From Mesorhizobium sp. M2D.F.Ca.ET.226.01.1.1 (GTDB lineage: Bacteria > Pseudomonadota > Alphaproteobacteria > Rhizobiales > Rhizobiaceae), in NCBI RefSeq assembly GCF_004022705.2, contig NZ_RZOY02000014.1:62001-126000 (forward strand): a DNA stretch of 64,000 nt. The letters are read 5' to 3'. Positions 42,350 through 50,626 of the stretch are shown one piece after another (within the stretch, counting starts at the first letter, position 1; each line of letters starts with the position of its first letter). The position numbers and the translations under genes are program-made. Below the pieces are notes generated by a model. That model saw only the letters and a list, made by a program, of their open reading frames with translations, did not search any database and was not told the DNA's origin.

Positions 42350-42886
42350 TTACTCCTCGCCCTTGCCGTCATCCATCGCCTGGCTGGCGATCTTGCTCAG
42401 CAGCGGCTCGTTGTTCAGAAGCTGCGCGATGCGCTTTTCGGCGTCGACACGGCCGTCCATGAAGCCCAGCAGCTCCTCGAGCTGACGGCGCATCTTCAGG
42501 ATCTCGGCCAGTTGCGGAACCTGCTCGGCGACCTTGTCCGGCGCGAAATCGCCCATCTTGGAGAAGGTGAGGTCGATCGCGAGCTCTTCGTCCCGCTCCT
42601 GGCCCTCGGCCTGCGGCAGGGTGTTCTTCACCCGCGCCTTCACGCGCGGGCCCATCGCCTCCATGAATTTGGGGAAGCGGTTGGCGTCGGTTTCGACGAA
42701 GTTGCGGTCGAGGACCGACTTCGACGCTTCCCTGGTCTGTGAGGCGCCCGAAAGATCGGCCATCACTGCCATGACGAACGGCAGTTCGATCGTCGTCGGG
42801 CTGCCGTAGGTTTCAACGTCATAGGCGATCTGCACGCGCGGCGCCCGGTTTCTTTCGATGACCTTCGCTTTGCTCTCTGCTGGCAT
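42350..42886 (-). CDS. tssB: TssB sheath small subunit
   Basis: The 178-residue protein shows VIERNRAPRVQIAYDVETYG and KIELPFV-like strands (TIELPFVMAVMADLSG), then KSVLDRNFVETDANRFPKFM and DLTFSKMGDFAPDKVAEQVP. The C-terminal helix region LRRQLEELLGFMDG-type is present (MRRQLEELLGFMDGRVDAEK). It pairs with TssC in the sheath. It is six bases after tssA and three before tssC. Confidence 0.96.
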   Translation of the reverse strand: MPAESKAKVIERNRAPRVQIAYDVETYGSPTTIELPFVMAVMADLSGASQTREASKSVLDRNFVETDANRFPKFMEAMGPRVKARVKNTLPQAEGQERDEELAIDLTFSKMGDFAPDKVAEQVPQLAEILKMRRQLEELLGFMDGRVDAEKRIAQLLNNEPLLSKIASQAMDDGKGEE

Positions 42887-42892
42887 GCTTTT

Positions 42893-44059
42893 CTACCTTT
42901 CATCCTTCTGAGCCGGCTTCTTGGGATCGGGGACACCGGCAAGCTGCCGGAACTCCTTCAGCCCCGACGGGGCGAGATCTTCCATCAGTTCCACGAAATC
43001 CATGTGCACCATCCGGCGCACGCGACGCGCGAGATGCGGGATCGGGCTGGACGGCTCGGTGCGGTCGTAGAAGGCGACCACGAGGTCCAGGCATTTGACG
43101 ACCTCATCGCGCGAGTTGATCCGGTCCGGCAGACCGGCGCTCGCTTCCACAGAGTTAGCCACACTTGCCATCGTCTCGGCTCCATGACCGTTTCGGGCGG
43201 GTGTCGACGCCGGCGCCGCCGGCTGCGGGGCAGTTTTTGCAGTGCCATTAGCGGCGGCGGCGCTGGAGTTCCGCTCCAGCGTCGTCAGCAAACGTTGCAG
43301 GAACCTCTTCAATTCCGGGACAGTGGCGCCATTGCCATCGATGCGGGGATTGAGCGCGGCGTCGACCGTGTCGAGGGCGGAAATCGCGGAATGCGCGTCC
43401 GCCAGCAGGGACGTCATGGCATCCGCTGCCTGATCGATCTGCGCCGCGCACCCGGTGCGCACGCGGTTCAACAGCTGGTTGTGGGCGCTCGTCAGCGCCG
43501 CCTTTTCGGCAGCGCCAAGCCCGGAGGCTGCTTCCTGCAGCATGACGCGCTCGTCGATCGCCGCCTGCTCCAGGTCCCGCCCGCTGATCGGCCCGATGGC
43601 GCGCGGCGAGAAAAAAACCGCCTGCCTGAGGTTCGCCAGCAGGCCTTCCTGCCCGTTCTGCAGGTCGAGCAGCGCGTTGATGCGGCGCAAGGCGGCTTCA
43701 CGTGGCGCACCAGAGCGCAGTGACGGGTGCATCGTGTCCCAGTATTGCTCAAAGGTCCGCGCAATCAGCGTTAGCCCCTGGGCGAGACCCGCCAGGCCTT
43801 CCTCATTGGCGAGAGCGCGCGTGACGAGGACCAGCAGACGCAAGTCGCGGCCGCGGGGCCGCAATTCCTCGGCCTTTTCCAGGACTGCCGCCCAGTCGAC
43901 CGGGACGGTGGTCTGCGAGGTGTTGTTGCCGTCGTGGGAAACTTTGAGCTGGGCTTCCGTCAGCCGCTCCAGCTCATGGAAGGCCGGGTCGTTGCGCAAG
44001 TCCTCCCCCGACGGATTCGCACCGTTCAGAGGATTCAGCCAGAGTGCGAGATCAATCAC
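42893..44059 (-). CDS. tssA: TssA sheath-cap/assembly protein (ImpA N-terminal family)
   Basis: The likely start is GTG 44059 (VIDLALWLNPLNGANPSGED), where the conserved ImpA N-terminus begins; earlier in-frame codons give unconserved residues. The 388-residue product has the ImpA_N domain (about 1-140: LRPRGRDLRLLVLVTRALAN, EQYWDTMHPSLRSGAPREAA). A variable Ala-rich middle and a conserved C-terminal segment (SRDEVVKCLDLVVAFYDRTE, SSPIPHLARRVRRMV, DFVELMEDLAP) follow. TssA recruits sheath and tube subunits during growth. It is the first gene of the main operon. Confidence 0.9.
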   Translation of the reverse strand: MIDLALWLNPLNGANPSGEDLRNDPAFHELERLTEAQLKVSHDGNNTSQTTVPVDWAAVLEKAEELRPRGRDLRLLVLVTRALANEEGLAGLAQGLTLIARTFEQYWDTMHPSLRSGAPREAALRRINALLDLQNGQEGLLANLRQAVFFSPRAIGPISGRDLEQAAIDERVMLQEAASGLGAAEKAALTSAHNQLLNRVRTGCAAQIDQAADAMTSLLADAHSAISALDTVDAALNPRIDGNGATVPELKRFLQRLLTTLERNSSAAAANGTAKTAPQPAAPASTPARNGHGAETMASVANSVEASAGLPDRINSRDEVVKCLDLVVAFYDRTEPSSPIPHLARRVRRMVHMDFVELMEDLAPSGLKEFRQLAGVPDPKKPAQKDER

Positions 44060-44353
44060 ACCAACCCCCAGCCAGAGGACCTGAGACCCTATGTGACGTA
44101 ACGTTATCACCGGCCTCACGCCACGACAATTGAGCACCTGCGCAAAAACTAACGGAAGCTAAACGCGACCGTTTTCCGCGGCGAAACCCATTGCGCGATT
44201 GTCGGACCCGGTATGTGAAATGGCTCGCATAGCCTGGACGGCAATCCGGTGTCTGTTGCCAGGAGTTTGCAAGGCTTGTGTAACCGGGCGGTGCCGCCCG
44301 GATAGATTCAAAAAACCTTATCCGCCACGCGGCTTTGTCAAGCAGCCGCTTAT
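44060..44353. promoter_or_regulatory. Divergent promoter region between tssA and clpV
   Basis: This region of about 294 bases separates the 17-gene minus-strand operon from clpV. A perfect hairpin CCGGGCGG-TG-CCGCCCGG lies at 44284-44301, about 52 bases before clpV. It could act as a leader structure or short terminator of a leader transcript. No confident sigma-70 or sigma-54 promoter could be named by eye. Confidence 0.5.
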
Positions 44354-47215
44354 ATGGCAGGGTACGGTCGGCAGGTTGCGGGAGCAGGTTCGATGGAACA
44401 GCGCCGGTCATCGCAGAGCTTCAAGCGGAAGGAACTGGTCGCCAAGCTCAACGCCACGGGGGTGCGCGCCTTCAAGGCGGCGGCCGACACGGCCAAGTTG
44501 CGCGGCAATCCCTATGTCGAACTCGTCCACTTCATTCAGCAACTGGTTCTGTCCGAACGCTCGGACGTGCAGATGATCGTCGCCGACGCCGGCATCGACG
44601 CCAGCCGGCTGACGGCGGACATGACCCGTGCCATCGACAAGCTGCCCTATGGCGCCACTTCCATTGAAGAATTTTCGGATCACATCTTCCACGCGATCCA
44701 GGAGGGTTGGAACCTGGCGACGCTGGAGTTCCGCGCCGAAGAGGTGCGCAGCGCCCATATCCTGCTTGCTTGCCTGAAGACGCCGGTGCTGGAAGGCCTG
44801 GTATCGAAGATCAGCGCCGAGTTCGACAAGATCGACGCCGACGGGGTCATTTCCCGCTTCGCCGACGTCACCGAAGGCTCGCTCGAAGCCGGCTCACCTC
44901 CCCCCGAGCCTGCCACGGAGACGCCGATGAAGCGCGGTCCCGGTGGGGACTCGGCGCTCGCCAAATACGCCACCGACCTCACCCAGCGAGCCCGTGACGG
45001 CAAGATCGATCCCGTCGTCGGCCGCGATCCGGAAATCAGGCAGATCGTCGACATCCTGATGCGACGCCGGCAAAACAACCCGATCCTGACCGGCGAAGCA
45101 GGCGTCGGCAAGACGGCGGTCGTTGAAGGATTCGCCCTCCGCATCGCCCAGGGCGACGTACCGCCGACGCTGCAGAATGTCAGCGTGCGCATGCTCGATG
45201 TCGGGCTGATGCAGGCGGGCGCCAGCGTCAAGGGCGAGTTCGAGAAGCGGCTGAAGGCAGTCATCGACGAGGTCCAGGCTTCCGAGGTGCCGATCATCCT
45301 GTTCATCGACGAGGCGCACACCCTTATCGGCGCCGGCGGCGCCGCCGGCACAGGCGATGCCGCCAATCTCCTGAAGCCGGCGCTGGCGCGCGGCGAGCTG
45401 CGCACCATCGCCGCCACGACCTGGGCCGAATACAAGCAGCATATCGAGAAGGATCCGGCGCTGACCCGCCGTTTTCAGGTGGTCAAGATCGAGGAACCGT
45501 CGGAAGCGGTGGCCGTGCTGATGCTGCGCGGCGTCGCCGGCGTGTTGGAGCAGCACCATAAGGTGCAGATCCTGGACGAGGCGATCGAGGCGGCGGTCTC
45601 ACTGTCGCACCGCTACATCCCGGCCAGGCAGTTGCCGGACAAGGCCGTCAGCCTGCTCGACACCGCCTGCGCCCGCGTCGCGGTCTCGCAGCATGCCACG
45701 CCCGCCGAGGTCGAGGATATCCTGCGCCGCCGCCAGGCGCTGGAAGTGGAGAAGGGCATCATTGGCCGCGAGGCGGCGATCGGCATCGAGGTCGCCGAGC
45801 GGCGGGCTCGCGTCGACGCCGGGCTGGCGGAAACCGAGACCGCTTTGGCCGCAGCCCAGGCGCGCTGGGATCGCGAAAAGGCTCTGGTCAGCGAGATCCT
45901 CGATCTGCGCGCTAAATTGCGGGGCGAGGGCGTGCCGCTCGATGAAGCGGCGGCTGAAGAGGCTGCTGCCGAGACGCAGAGCGCGCCAAAGGCGCCAGAG
46001 CAAAAGCCGGCTGAGGACAAGGTTGCCGAAGCCAAGGCTGCCGAAGCCAAGAAAACCAAGACCTCGAAAGCCAAGGGATCCAAGGCTGCGAAGGCCGAGG
46101 CTGTTTCCGCCCAGCCGGCGGATCAGGCCGCTGCCGACCTGGCACGGCTGCGCGAACTGATGGCGGAACTCGCCGCGGCGCAAGGCGAAACGCCGTTGAT
46201 ACTGCCTTCGGTCGACCGCAATGCCGTGGCCGCCGTTGTCCAGGATTGGACCGGCATTCCGACCGGACGGATGCTCTCCAGCCAGACCGAGAAGGCGTTG
46301 AAGCTCGCTGCCACGCTATCCGAGCGCGTCGTCGGCCAGGACCACGCGATGGAGATGATCGCCAGACGCGTGCAGACCAGCCGCGCCGGGCTCGGCGCGC
46401 CGGAAAAGCCGGTGGGCGTGTTCCTGCTGTGCGGTCCCTCCGGCGTCGGCAAGACCGAAACCGCGCTGGCGCTTGCCGAAACGCTCTATGGCGGCGAGCA
46501 GAACCTGATCTCGATCAACATGTCGGAGTTCCAGGAAGCCCATACCGTCTCGACCCTCAAAGGCGCGCCGCCCGGCTATGTCGGCTACGGCAAGGGCGGC
46601 ATCTTGACCGAGGCCGTACGGCGCAAACCCTATTCCGTGATCCTGCTCGACGAGGTTGAGAAGGCGCATCCGGACGTGCACGAGATCTTCTTCCAGGTCT
46701 TCGACAAGGGCATGATGGATGACAGCGAAGGCCGCCGCATCGACTTCAAGAACACGCTGATCCTGCTAACCTCGAACGTCGGCTCCGACGTCATCATGGA
46801 CCGCACGAAGAACGGCGCGGTGCGGACCGGCATCGACGATCTCGACACCGCGCTCCGCGCTCCGCTGCTGAAGGTCTTCCCGGCCGCCTTCCTCGGCCGG
46901 GTCGTGACCATTCCCTACTATCCGCTGTCGGATACGATGATCGAGGCGATCACCAGGCATCAGTTCGGCAAGATTGCACGCCGGCTCAGGGTAACCAACG
47001 ATGCCGAACTGGTCATCGGCGACGGCGTCATGGATCTGGTCAAGGCGCGTTGCACCGAGATCGAATCCGGCGGGCGCATGATCGACGCGATCCTCACCAA
47101 CACCCTGCTGCCGGAACTCAGCCGTGGCGTGCTCAACCGCTCGCTCGAGGGCAAGAAGATGACAAAAGTCATCGTCGGTGCCTCGACGGAAGGATTCACC
47201 TATTCGTTCGAATAA
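44354..47215 (+). CDS. clpV: ClpV (TssH) sheath-disassembly AAA+ ATPase
   Basis: The product is 953 residues from ATG 44354 (an in-frame ATG at 44393, MEQRRSSQSF, is possible). The N-terminal ClpN domain is followed by AAA-1 with Walker A GEAGVGKT and Walker B IILFIDEAHTL, a middle domain, and AAA-2 with GPSGVGKTETALALAETLYG, VILLDEVEKAHPDVH and a sensor Arg region. Between the coiled middle domain and AAA-2 sits an Ala/Lys/Glu-rich insertion (about residues 540-590, for example KVAEAKAAEAKKTKTSKAKG), not typical of ClpV. ClpV hexamers unfold contracted TssBC sheaths for reuse. Confidence 0.96.
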   Translation: MAGYGRQVAGAGSMEQRRSSQSFKRKELVAKLNATGVRAFKAAADTAKLRGNPYVELVHFIQQLVLSERSDVQMIVADAGIDASRLTADMTRAIDKLPYGATSIEEFSDHIFHAIQEGWNLATLEFRAEEVRSAHILLACLKTPVLEGLVSKISAEFDKIDADGVISRFADVTEGSLEAGSPPPEPATETPMKRGPGGDSALAKYATDLTQRARDGKIDPVVGRDPEIRQIVDILMRRRQNNPILTGEAGVGKTAVVEGFALRIAQGDVPPTLQNVSVRMLDVGLMQAGASVKGEFEKRLKAVIDEVQASEVPIILFIDEAHTLIGAGGAAGTGDAANLLKPALARGELRTIAATTWAEYKQHIEKDPALTRRFQVVKIEEPSEAVAVLMLRGVAGVLEQHHKVQILDEAIEAAVSLSHRYIPARQLPDKAVSLLDTACARVAVSQHATPAEVEDILRRRQALEVEKGIIGREAAIGIEVAERRARVDAGLAETETALAAAQARWDREKALVSEILDLRAKLRGEGVPLDEAAAEEAAAETQSAPKAPEQKPAEDKVAEAKAAEAKKTKTSKAKGSKAAKAEAVSAQPADQAAADLARLRELMAELAAAQGETPLILPSVDRNAVAAVVQDWTGIPTGRMLSSQTEKALKLAATLSERVVGQDHAMEMIARRVQTSRAGLGAPEKPVGVFLLCGPSGVGKTETALALAETLYGGEQNLISINMSEFQEAHTVSTLKGAPPGYVGYGKGGILTEAVRRKPYSVILLDEVEKAHPDVHEIFFQVFDKGMMDDSEGRRIDFKNTLILLTSNVGSDVIMDRTKNGAVRTGIDDLDTALRAPLLKVFPAAFLGRVVTIPYYPLSDTMIEAITRHQFGKIARRLRVTNDAELVIGDGVMDLVKARCTEIESGGRMIDAILTNTLLPELSRGVLNRSLEGKKMTKVIVGASTEGFTYSFE

Positions 47216-47261
47216 AGCACGATTGAGATCAGCCATTCGGAGCGGCAGCGAGCCGCGCACG

Positions 47262-47336
47262 CTCATCGCCTCGGATCTCTCGACCTTCGTCCCCGGCCAG
47301 GCGCTGAAGGTCGACGGCGGCATCTACTCCCACTGA
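47262..47336 (+). pseudogene. Short-chain dehydrogenase C-terminal fragment
   Basis: In one frame this reads TLIASDLSTFVPGQALKVDG followed by GIYSH and a TGA at 47334-47336. That is the standard SDR C-terminus (FLASDxSxFVTGQxLxVDGG). Nothing upstream encodes the rest: clpV ends at 47215 and the intervening 46 bases are unrelated. It is in the same orientation as the SDR internal fragment at 2441-2690. Confidence 0.75.
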
Positions 47337-47362
47337 CGCTCGCGGCGGGTCTCGCGGCCGCT

Positions 47363-48859
47363 CTAGAACCGCGGCCCCGTCACCATCCTGGCAATTCGCG
47401 CCATGTCGGCGCTCATCTCGCGATCGTCGTCGAGCGGGGTGACGAGTGCCCGCACGGCTTCATAGCTGCGCCGCGGGCCTTCGCCCATCGAGTCCAGCAC
47501 GCCGCGCAGCTCCACGCCCGTCGCCGCGAAGATCAGTTCCATTGCCACCAGATAGCGCAGGCGCTCGATGATCCCCGCCGTCTTGGCCACTACGCGTGGC
47601 GCCATCGACGACTGGTCCTCGACGCCGTCCGAGATCGCCAAGGGGCTCAGCGACATCGGATTGGCGAGGTGGCGGATCTCGGCTTCGAGGGCTGCGACCG
47701 GCTTCTGCAGTTCAGCATAACCCTGGCGGCTGCCGCCCCGGGCCGACAGGAAGCGCGGCAGCTCCGCCACCGTCGGCGACATCAGCTTCATCGAGCGGTT
47801 GGCGGTGCCGACCGCGCAATGCGCCAGCGCCTGGCCGAGATTTTCCCAGGTCAGCGTGAAGGCCGTCAGGTCGAAATTGCCATTGGAGACGACGCGCTCG
47901 GCCTCAGGCAGGATGACCGGATTGTCGCCGGAATGGCCAAGCTCGATTTCGGTCGCGAGCTTCGCCTGCTCATAGGCGTGCAGCAGCCCGCCCCACACTT
48001 GCGGCACGCAGCGGAAGCTGAGCGGGTCCTGCAGGCGCCGCGCGGCGTGGTCCTGCCACAGCCCGCTGCCTGAAAGCTCGGCCCGCAGCCGCGCGCCGAT
48101 CTCCTGCTGGCCGAAGGCCGGCCGCGCCGCAAGCGCATCCTCGTCGATGGCCTTGAGCGACGCCCGGAATGCCTCGTAGTTGAGAGCGACGGCCGCCAGC
48201 GACCAGTCGATCAGGCAGGCGACCTCCTCGAGCGCGAGGCACGCCGTTCCGGTGGAAAGGCTGTTGGCGACGATGATCGCATGGCCGTCCTTCTCGCGCA
48301 GGTCGAGCGGTTCGAGCCCGGCGAGCTTCAGCGCCTCGGCCGATGGCATGATCCTGCCCTGATATTCGCTCTCGCCGTCGCCGCGCAGCGCCCGTGCCAG
48401 GTGGCCGAGTGGCGCGAGGTCCGCGGCGCCCACCGATCCCCAGCTCGGGATGACCGGATGGACATCGGCGTTGAGCGCCGCGACCAGGCCGAGCACCACG
48501 CGCTCCGAGGTGCCGGTGCCGCCCGCCGCCATGCCGCAGATGCGCGCGACCATCAGCGCCCGCACCGCTTCGGTCGGCAGCGACGGGCCGGCGCCCATCG
48601 AGTGGCTGAGCGGCACGCTATGCTGGAAGGCGATCAGGTCGGCCTCGGCGAGCGGTGTGTCGACACAGGCGCCGAGTCCGGTGGTGACGCCATAGAGCGG
48701 CTTGCCGAGCTGGGTGAGATGCTCGATTAGGGCGCGGCTGGCGCGGATGCGACGCATGGCTTCCTCGCCGAGCACGAGCCGGGCTCCGCGCCGCGCGATC
48801 TCCGCGACATCTTCCGTGCTGAGCGGCTTGGCATCGAGGACGATCACTCTTGCAGTCAT
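47363..48859 (-). CDS. Aromatic amino acid/histidine ammonia-lyase homologue without the MIO triad
   Basis: The product is about 498 residues from ATG 48859 (MTARVIVLDAKPLSTEDV); ATG 48886 is also possible. Lyase family blocks are present: YGVTTGLGACVDTPL with the catalytic Tyr, NSLSTGTACLALEEV, SGDNPVIL, SNGNFDLTAFTLTWENLGQA and MSPTVAELPRFLS. The motif that forms the MIO electrophile, normally GSVGASGDLAPL, reads GSVGAADLAPL: the Ser-Gly of Ala-Ser-Gly is missing while flanking residues are perfect. Normal ammonia-lyase chemistry is therefore doubtful. It is divergent from the ECF41 unit and near a racemase and transporter operon. Confidence 0.85.
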   Translation of the reverse strand: MTARVIVLDAKPLSTEDVAEIARRGARLVLGEEAMRRIRASRALIEHLTQLGKPLYGVTTGLGACVDTPLAEADLIAFQHSVPLSHSMGAGPSLPTEAVRALMVARICGMAAGGTGTSERVVLGLVAALNADVHPVIPSWGSVGAADLAPLGHLARALRGDGESEYQGRIMPSAEALKLAGLEPLDLREKDGHAIIVANSLSTGTACLALEEVACLIDWSLAAVALNYEAFRASLKAIDEDALAARPAFGQQEIGARLRAELSGSGLWQDHAARRLQDPLSFRCVPQVWGGLLHAYEQAKLATEIELGHSGDNPVILPEAERVVSNGNFDLTAFTLTWENLGQALAHCAVGTANRSMKLMSPTVAELPRFLSARGGSRQGYAELQKPVAALEAEIRHLANPMSLSPLAISDGVEDQSSMAPRVVAKTAGIIERLRYLVAMELIFAATGVELRGVLDSMGEGPRRSYEAVRALVTPLDDDREMSADMARIARMVTGPRF

Positions 48860-48996
48860 CTGGCGCTGTTCCTGTGCATCCCGCATTGGACGGGTTCAAA
48901 CGAACGCAGGATAGCCGCCCGCTGCCGCCCATTGTCGAATCGCCGTCGCAATTACCGTTATTTTTCGGCGGCCAGAAGCAAAAAATCCGGCGCTCA

Positions 48997-49024
48997 TGTC
49001 ACAACTGGCCGCGCATCGCTCGTC
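48997..49024 (+). promoter_or_regulatory. ECF41-type sigma factor promoter
   Basis: TGTCACA at 48997-49003, a 17-base spacer and CGTC at 49021-49024 match the published ECF41 promoter pattern (TGTCACA, spacer 16-17, CGTC). Transcription would start near 49031 and run into the AhpD-like gene and the sigma factor gene itself, so autoregulation is expected. Confidence 0.8.
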
Positions 49025-49055
49025 TTGAGTTCGGAAGCAACGAAAGGAACCGACC

Positions 49056-49583
49056 ATGACTGTCAGACTTGACCCCCTTGCCGCCGCCCCTTCGCTGATG
49101 AAGGAGTGGCAGCGCGCTTCGCTCGCCATTTCCGGCAGCCTCGATCCGGCGCTTGCCGAGCTCATCGAGATCCGATCCTCGCAGATCAATGGTTGCGCCA
49201 ACTGCATCAATATGCACTCGACCTATGCCCGCGAGCGCGGCGAGACCGAGCAGCGCATCTATCTGTTGTCGGCCTGGCGTGAGGCGCCATGCTATACCGA
49301 TCGGGAGCGCGCCGCGCTCGGCTGGACCGAAGCGCTGACCAGGATTTGCGAAGGCCATACGCATGAAGCGGCCTATGAAGCGTTGAAGCCGCATTTCTCC
49401 GAGGAGGAGCGCGTGAAGCTCACATTGATGATCAACATAATCAACGGCTGGAACCGCATCGCGGTCGGCTTCGGCGGCTTCGTCGATCCAGCAGCCGTCA
49501 AGGCCTCCAACAAGGCGGCTGCCGCCCAGGCTGCCAACAAGGCGGCTGCCGCCCAGGCTGCCAACAAGGCGGCCGCGGCTTGA
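49056..49583 (+). CDS. Carboxymuconolactone decarboxylase/AhpD-like protein, ECF41 target
   Basis: The 175-residue protein has an AhpD-like alkylhydroperoxidase core: LAELIEIRSSQINGCANCIN followed by MHS, giving a CxxC-x6-type active site (Cys-Ala-Asn-Cys). A partner helix (LTLMINIINGWNRIAVGFG) follows. Such proteins are the C in the COE (carboxymuconolactone decarboxylase, oxidoreductase, epimerase) genes controlled by ECF41 sigma factors. The C-terminus carries an odd tail of repeats of NKAAAAQAA (residues about 149-175). The stop TGA overlaps the TTG start of the sigma gene. A good ribosome site (GAAAGGA) precedes ATG 49056. Confidence 0.88.
   Translation: MTVRLDPLAAAPSLMKEWQRASLAISGSLDPALAELIEIRSSQINGCANCINMHSTYARERGETEQRIYLLSAWREAPCYTDRERAALGWTEALTRICEGHTHEAAYEALKPHFSEEERVKLTLMINIINGWNRIAVGFGGFVDPAAVKASNKAAAAQAANKAAAAQAANKAAAA
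49509..49577 (+). repeat. In-frame 27-base tandem repeat at the 3' end of the AhpD-like gene
   Basis: The unit aacaaggcggctgccgccca plus ggctgcc occurs twice exactly and a third time partially (aacaaggcggccgcggct). It encodes NKAAAAQAA units. The near-identical DNA shows recent slippage expansion, so the copy number may vary between strains. Confidence 0.8.
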
Positions 49584-50440
49584 CGACGAAGCCGTCATTG
49601 ACGGGCGCGGCGGCGGAGTTCGAGCCGCTGCGCCCGCAGCTGATGCGGGTCGCCTACCGCATGCTGGGCTCGGTCGCCGATGCCGAGGACGCGGTGCAAG
49701 AGGCCTTCATCCGCTGGATGCGGACCGAGCGCGGCGCGGTGCGCCAGCCCGAGGCGTTCCTGCGCCGCACGGTAACTAGGCTGTGCCTTGATCAGCTCAA
49801 ATCCGCGCGCCGCCAGCGCGAGACCTATGTCGGCCCCTGGTTACCCGAGCCGCTCGTCGAGGAAGACGAGGCGGAGGATGTCAACTTGCCGCTGATGCTG
49901 GCACTGGAGCGGCTGTCGCCGCTCGAGCGCGCCGCCTTCCTGCTGCATGACGTGTTCGGCCTGCAGTTCGACGAAGTCGCGGCCGAGATCGAGCGCGATG
50001 CAGCCGCCTGCCGCCAGCTCGCGGCCAGAGCGCGTGAGCATGTGCGCGAGGCGCGGCCGCGCTTCAAGGTCGAGAAGCAGCGCGGGCTGGAGATCGCCGA
50101 GGCCTTCTTCAACGCGTCACGCAGCGGCGACATGAAAGCGCTCGGCGCAATGCTGAGCGCCGACGTCACCGCTCACGCCGATGGCGGCGGCAAGCGCCCG
50201 GCGGCGACCGAGCCGGCCCTTGGATTCGAGGCGGTCATGACGCAATACGCAGCCGTCGCGGCGTGGCTCAAGGACAACCGCTCGATGCTGGTCCGGTACG
50301 GCTTCATCAACGGCCTGCCAGGCTTCGTCACGCTCGAAGTCGACGGCGAGCTGCAGACCACGGCCCTCGACATCGAGGACGGCAAGATCACGGCGATCTA
50401 TGTCATGCGCAATCCCGACAAGCTGCGGCACCTGCACTAG
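49580..50440 (+). CDS. ECF41-family sigma factor with SnoaL-like regulatory C-terminus
   Basis: Translation starts at a TTG that overlaps the previous stop (TTGA). The 286-residue product has sigma region 2 (about 12-75: MRVAYRMLGSVADAEDAVQE) and region 4 (about 110-165: LPLMLALERLSPLERAAFLL, DEVAAEIERDAAACRQLAAR). A fused SnoaL/NTF2-like domain follows instead of a separate anti-sigma factor. All three ECF41 signature motifs are visible: WLPEP in the linker (about 90), DGGGK (about 199) and NPDKL near the C-terminus (about 280). In this family the C-terminal extension controls sigma activity. The promoter at 48997 fits it. Confidence 0.92.
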   Translation: MTTKPSLTGAAAEFEPLRPQLMRVAYRMLGSVADAEDAVQEAFIRWMRTERGAVRQPEAFLRRTVTRLCLDQLKSARRQRETYVGPWLPEPLVEEDEAEDVNLPLMLALERLSPLERAAFLLHDVFGLQFDEVAAEIERDAAACRQLAARAREHVREARPRFKVEKQRGLEIAEAFFNASRSGDMKALGAMLSADVTAHADGGGKRPAATEPALGFEAVMTQYAAVAAWLKDNRSMLVRYGFINGLPGFVTLEVDGELQTTALDIEDGKITAIYVMRNPDKLRHLH

Positions 50441-50536
50441 GGCATTTCACCGTTTCACGGAAACGGTGAAATGCCCTATACCCTTGTTTTGGCGCAATTC
50501 CGGACGGAAAACCGTCCACACTTTTCCTGGAATTGC
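50438..50536. repeat. RIME-like palindromic repeat / terminator
   Basis: A perfect 19-bp stem with a 3-base loop (arms 50438-50456 and 50460-50478; core GGCATTTCACCGTTTC) includes the sigma gene stop codon. A second imperfect palindrome follows, GCAATTCC (50494-50501) with GGAATTGC (50529-50536), enclosing CCGGACGGAAAACCG. This is the second type of dispersed rhizobial intergenic repeat. It probably ends the ECF41 transcript. Confidence 0.75.
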
Positions 50537-50626
50537 TCTCGCGGTAACCACCAGCCGAGGGAACTTTTGCGCAACCTGCGATTTTGGATATGCTGCCGAT
50601 CCCAATGGCCAGAAGGGTTGCCGCCG

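Noticed and set aside
44200-47350. Search for a tRNA or direct-repeat attachment site at the T6SS borders
   Set aside because: No tRNA-like cloverleaf, integrase gene or matching direct repeat could be seen near 3 kb or 47.3 kb; the SDR fragments are the only paired border signal.
49509-49577. Possible CRISPR-like repeats
   Set aside because: Units are directly adjacent without spacers and encode an Ala-rich protein tail.
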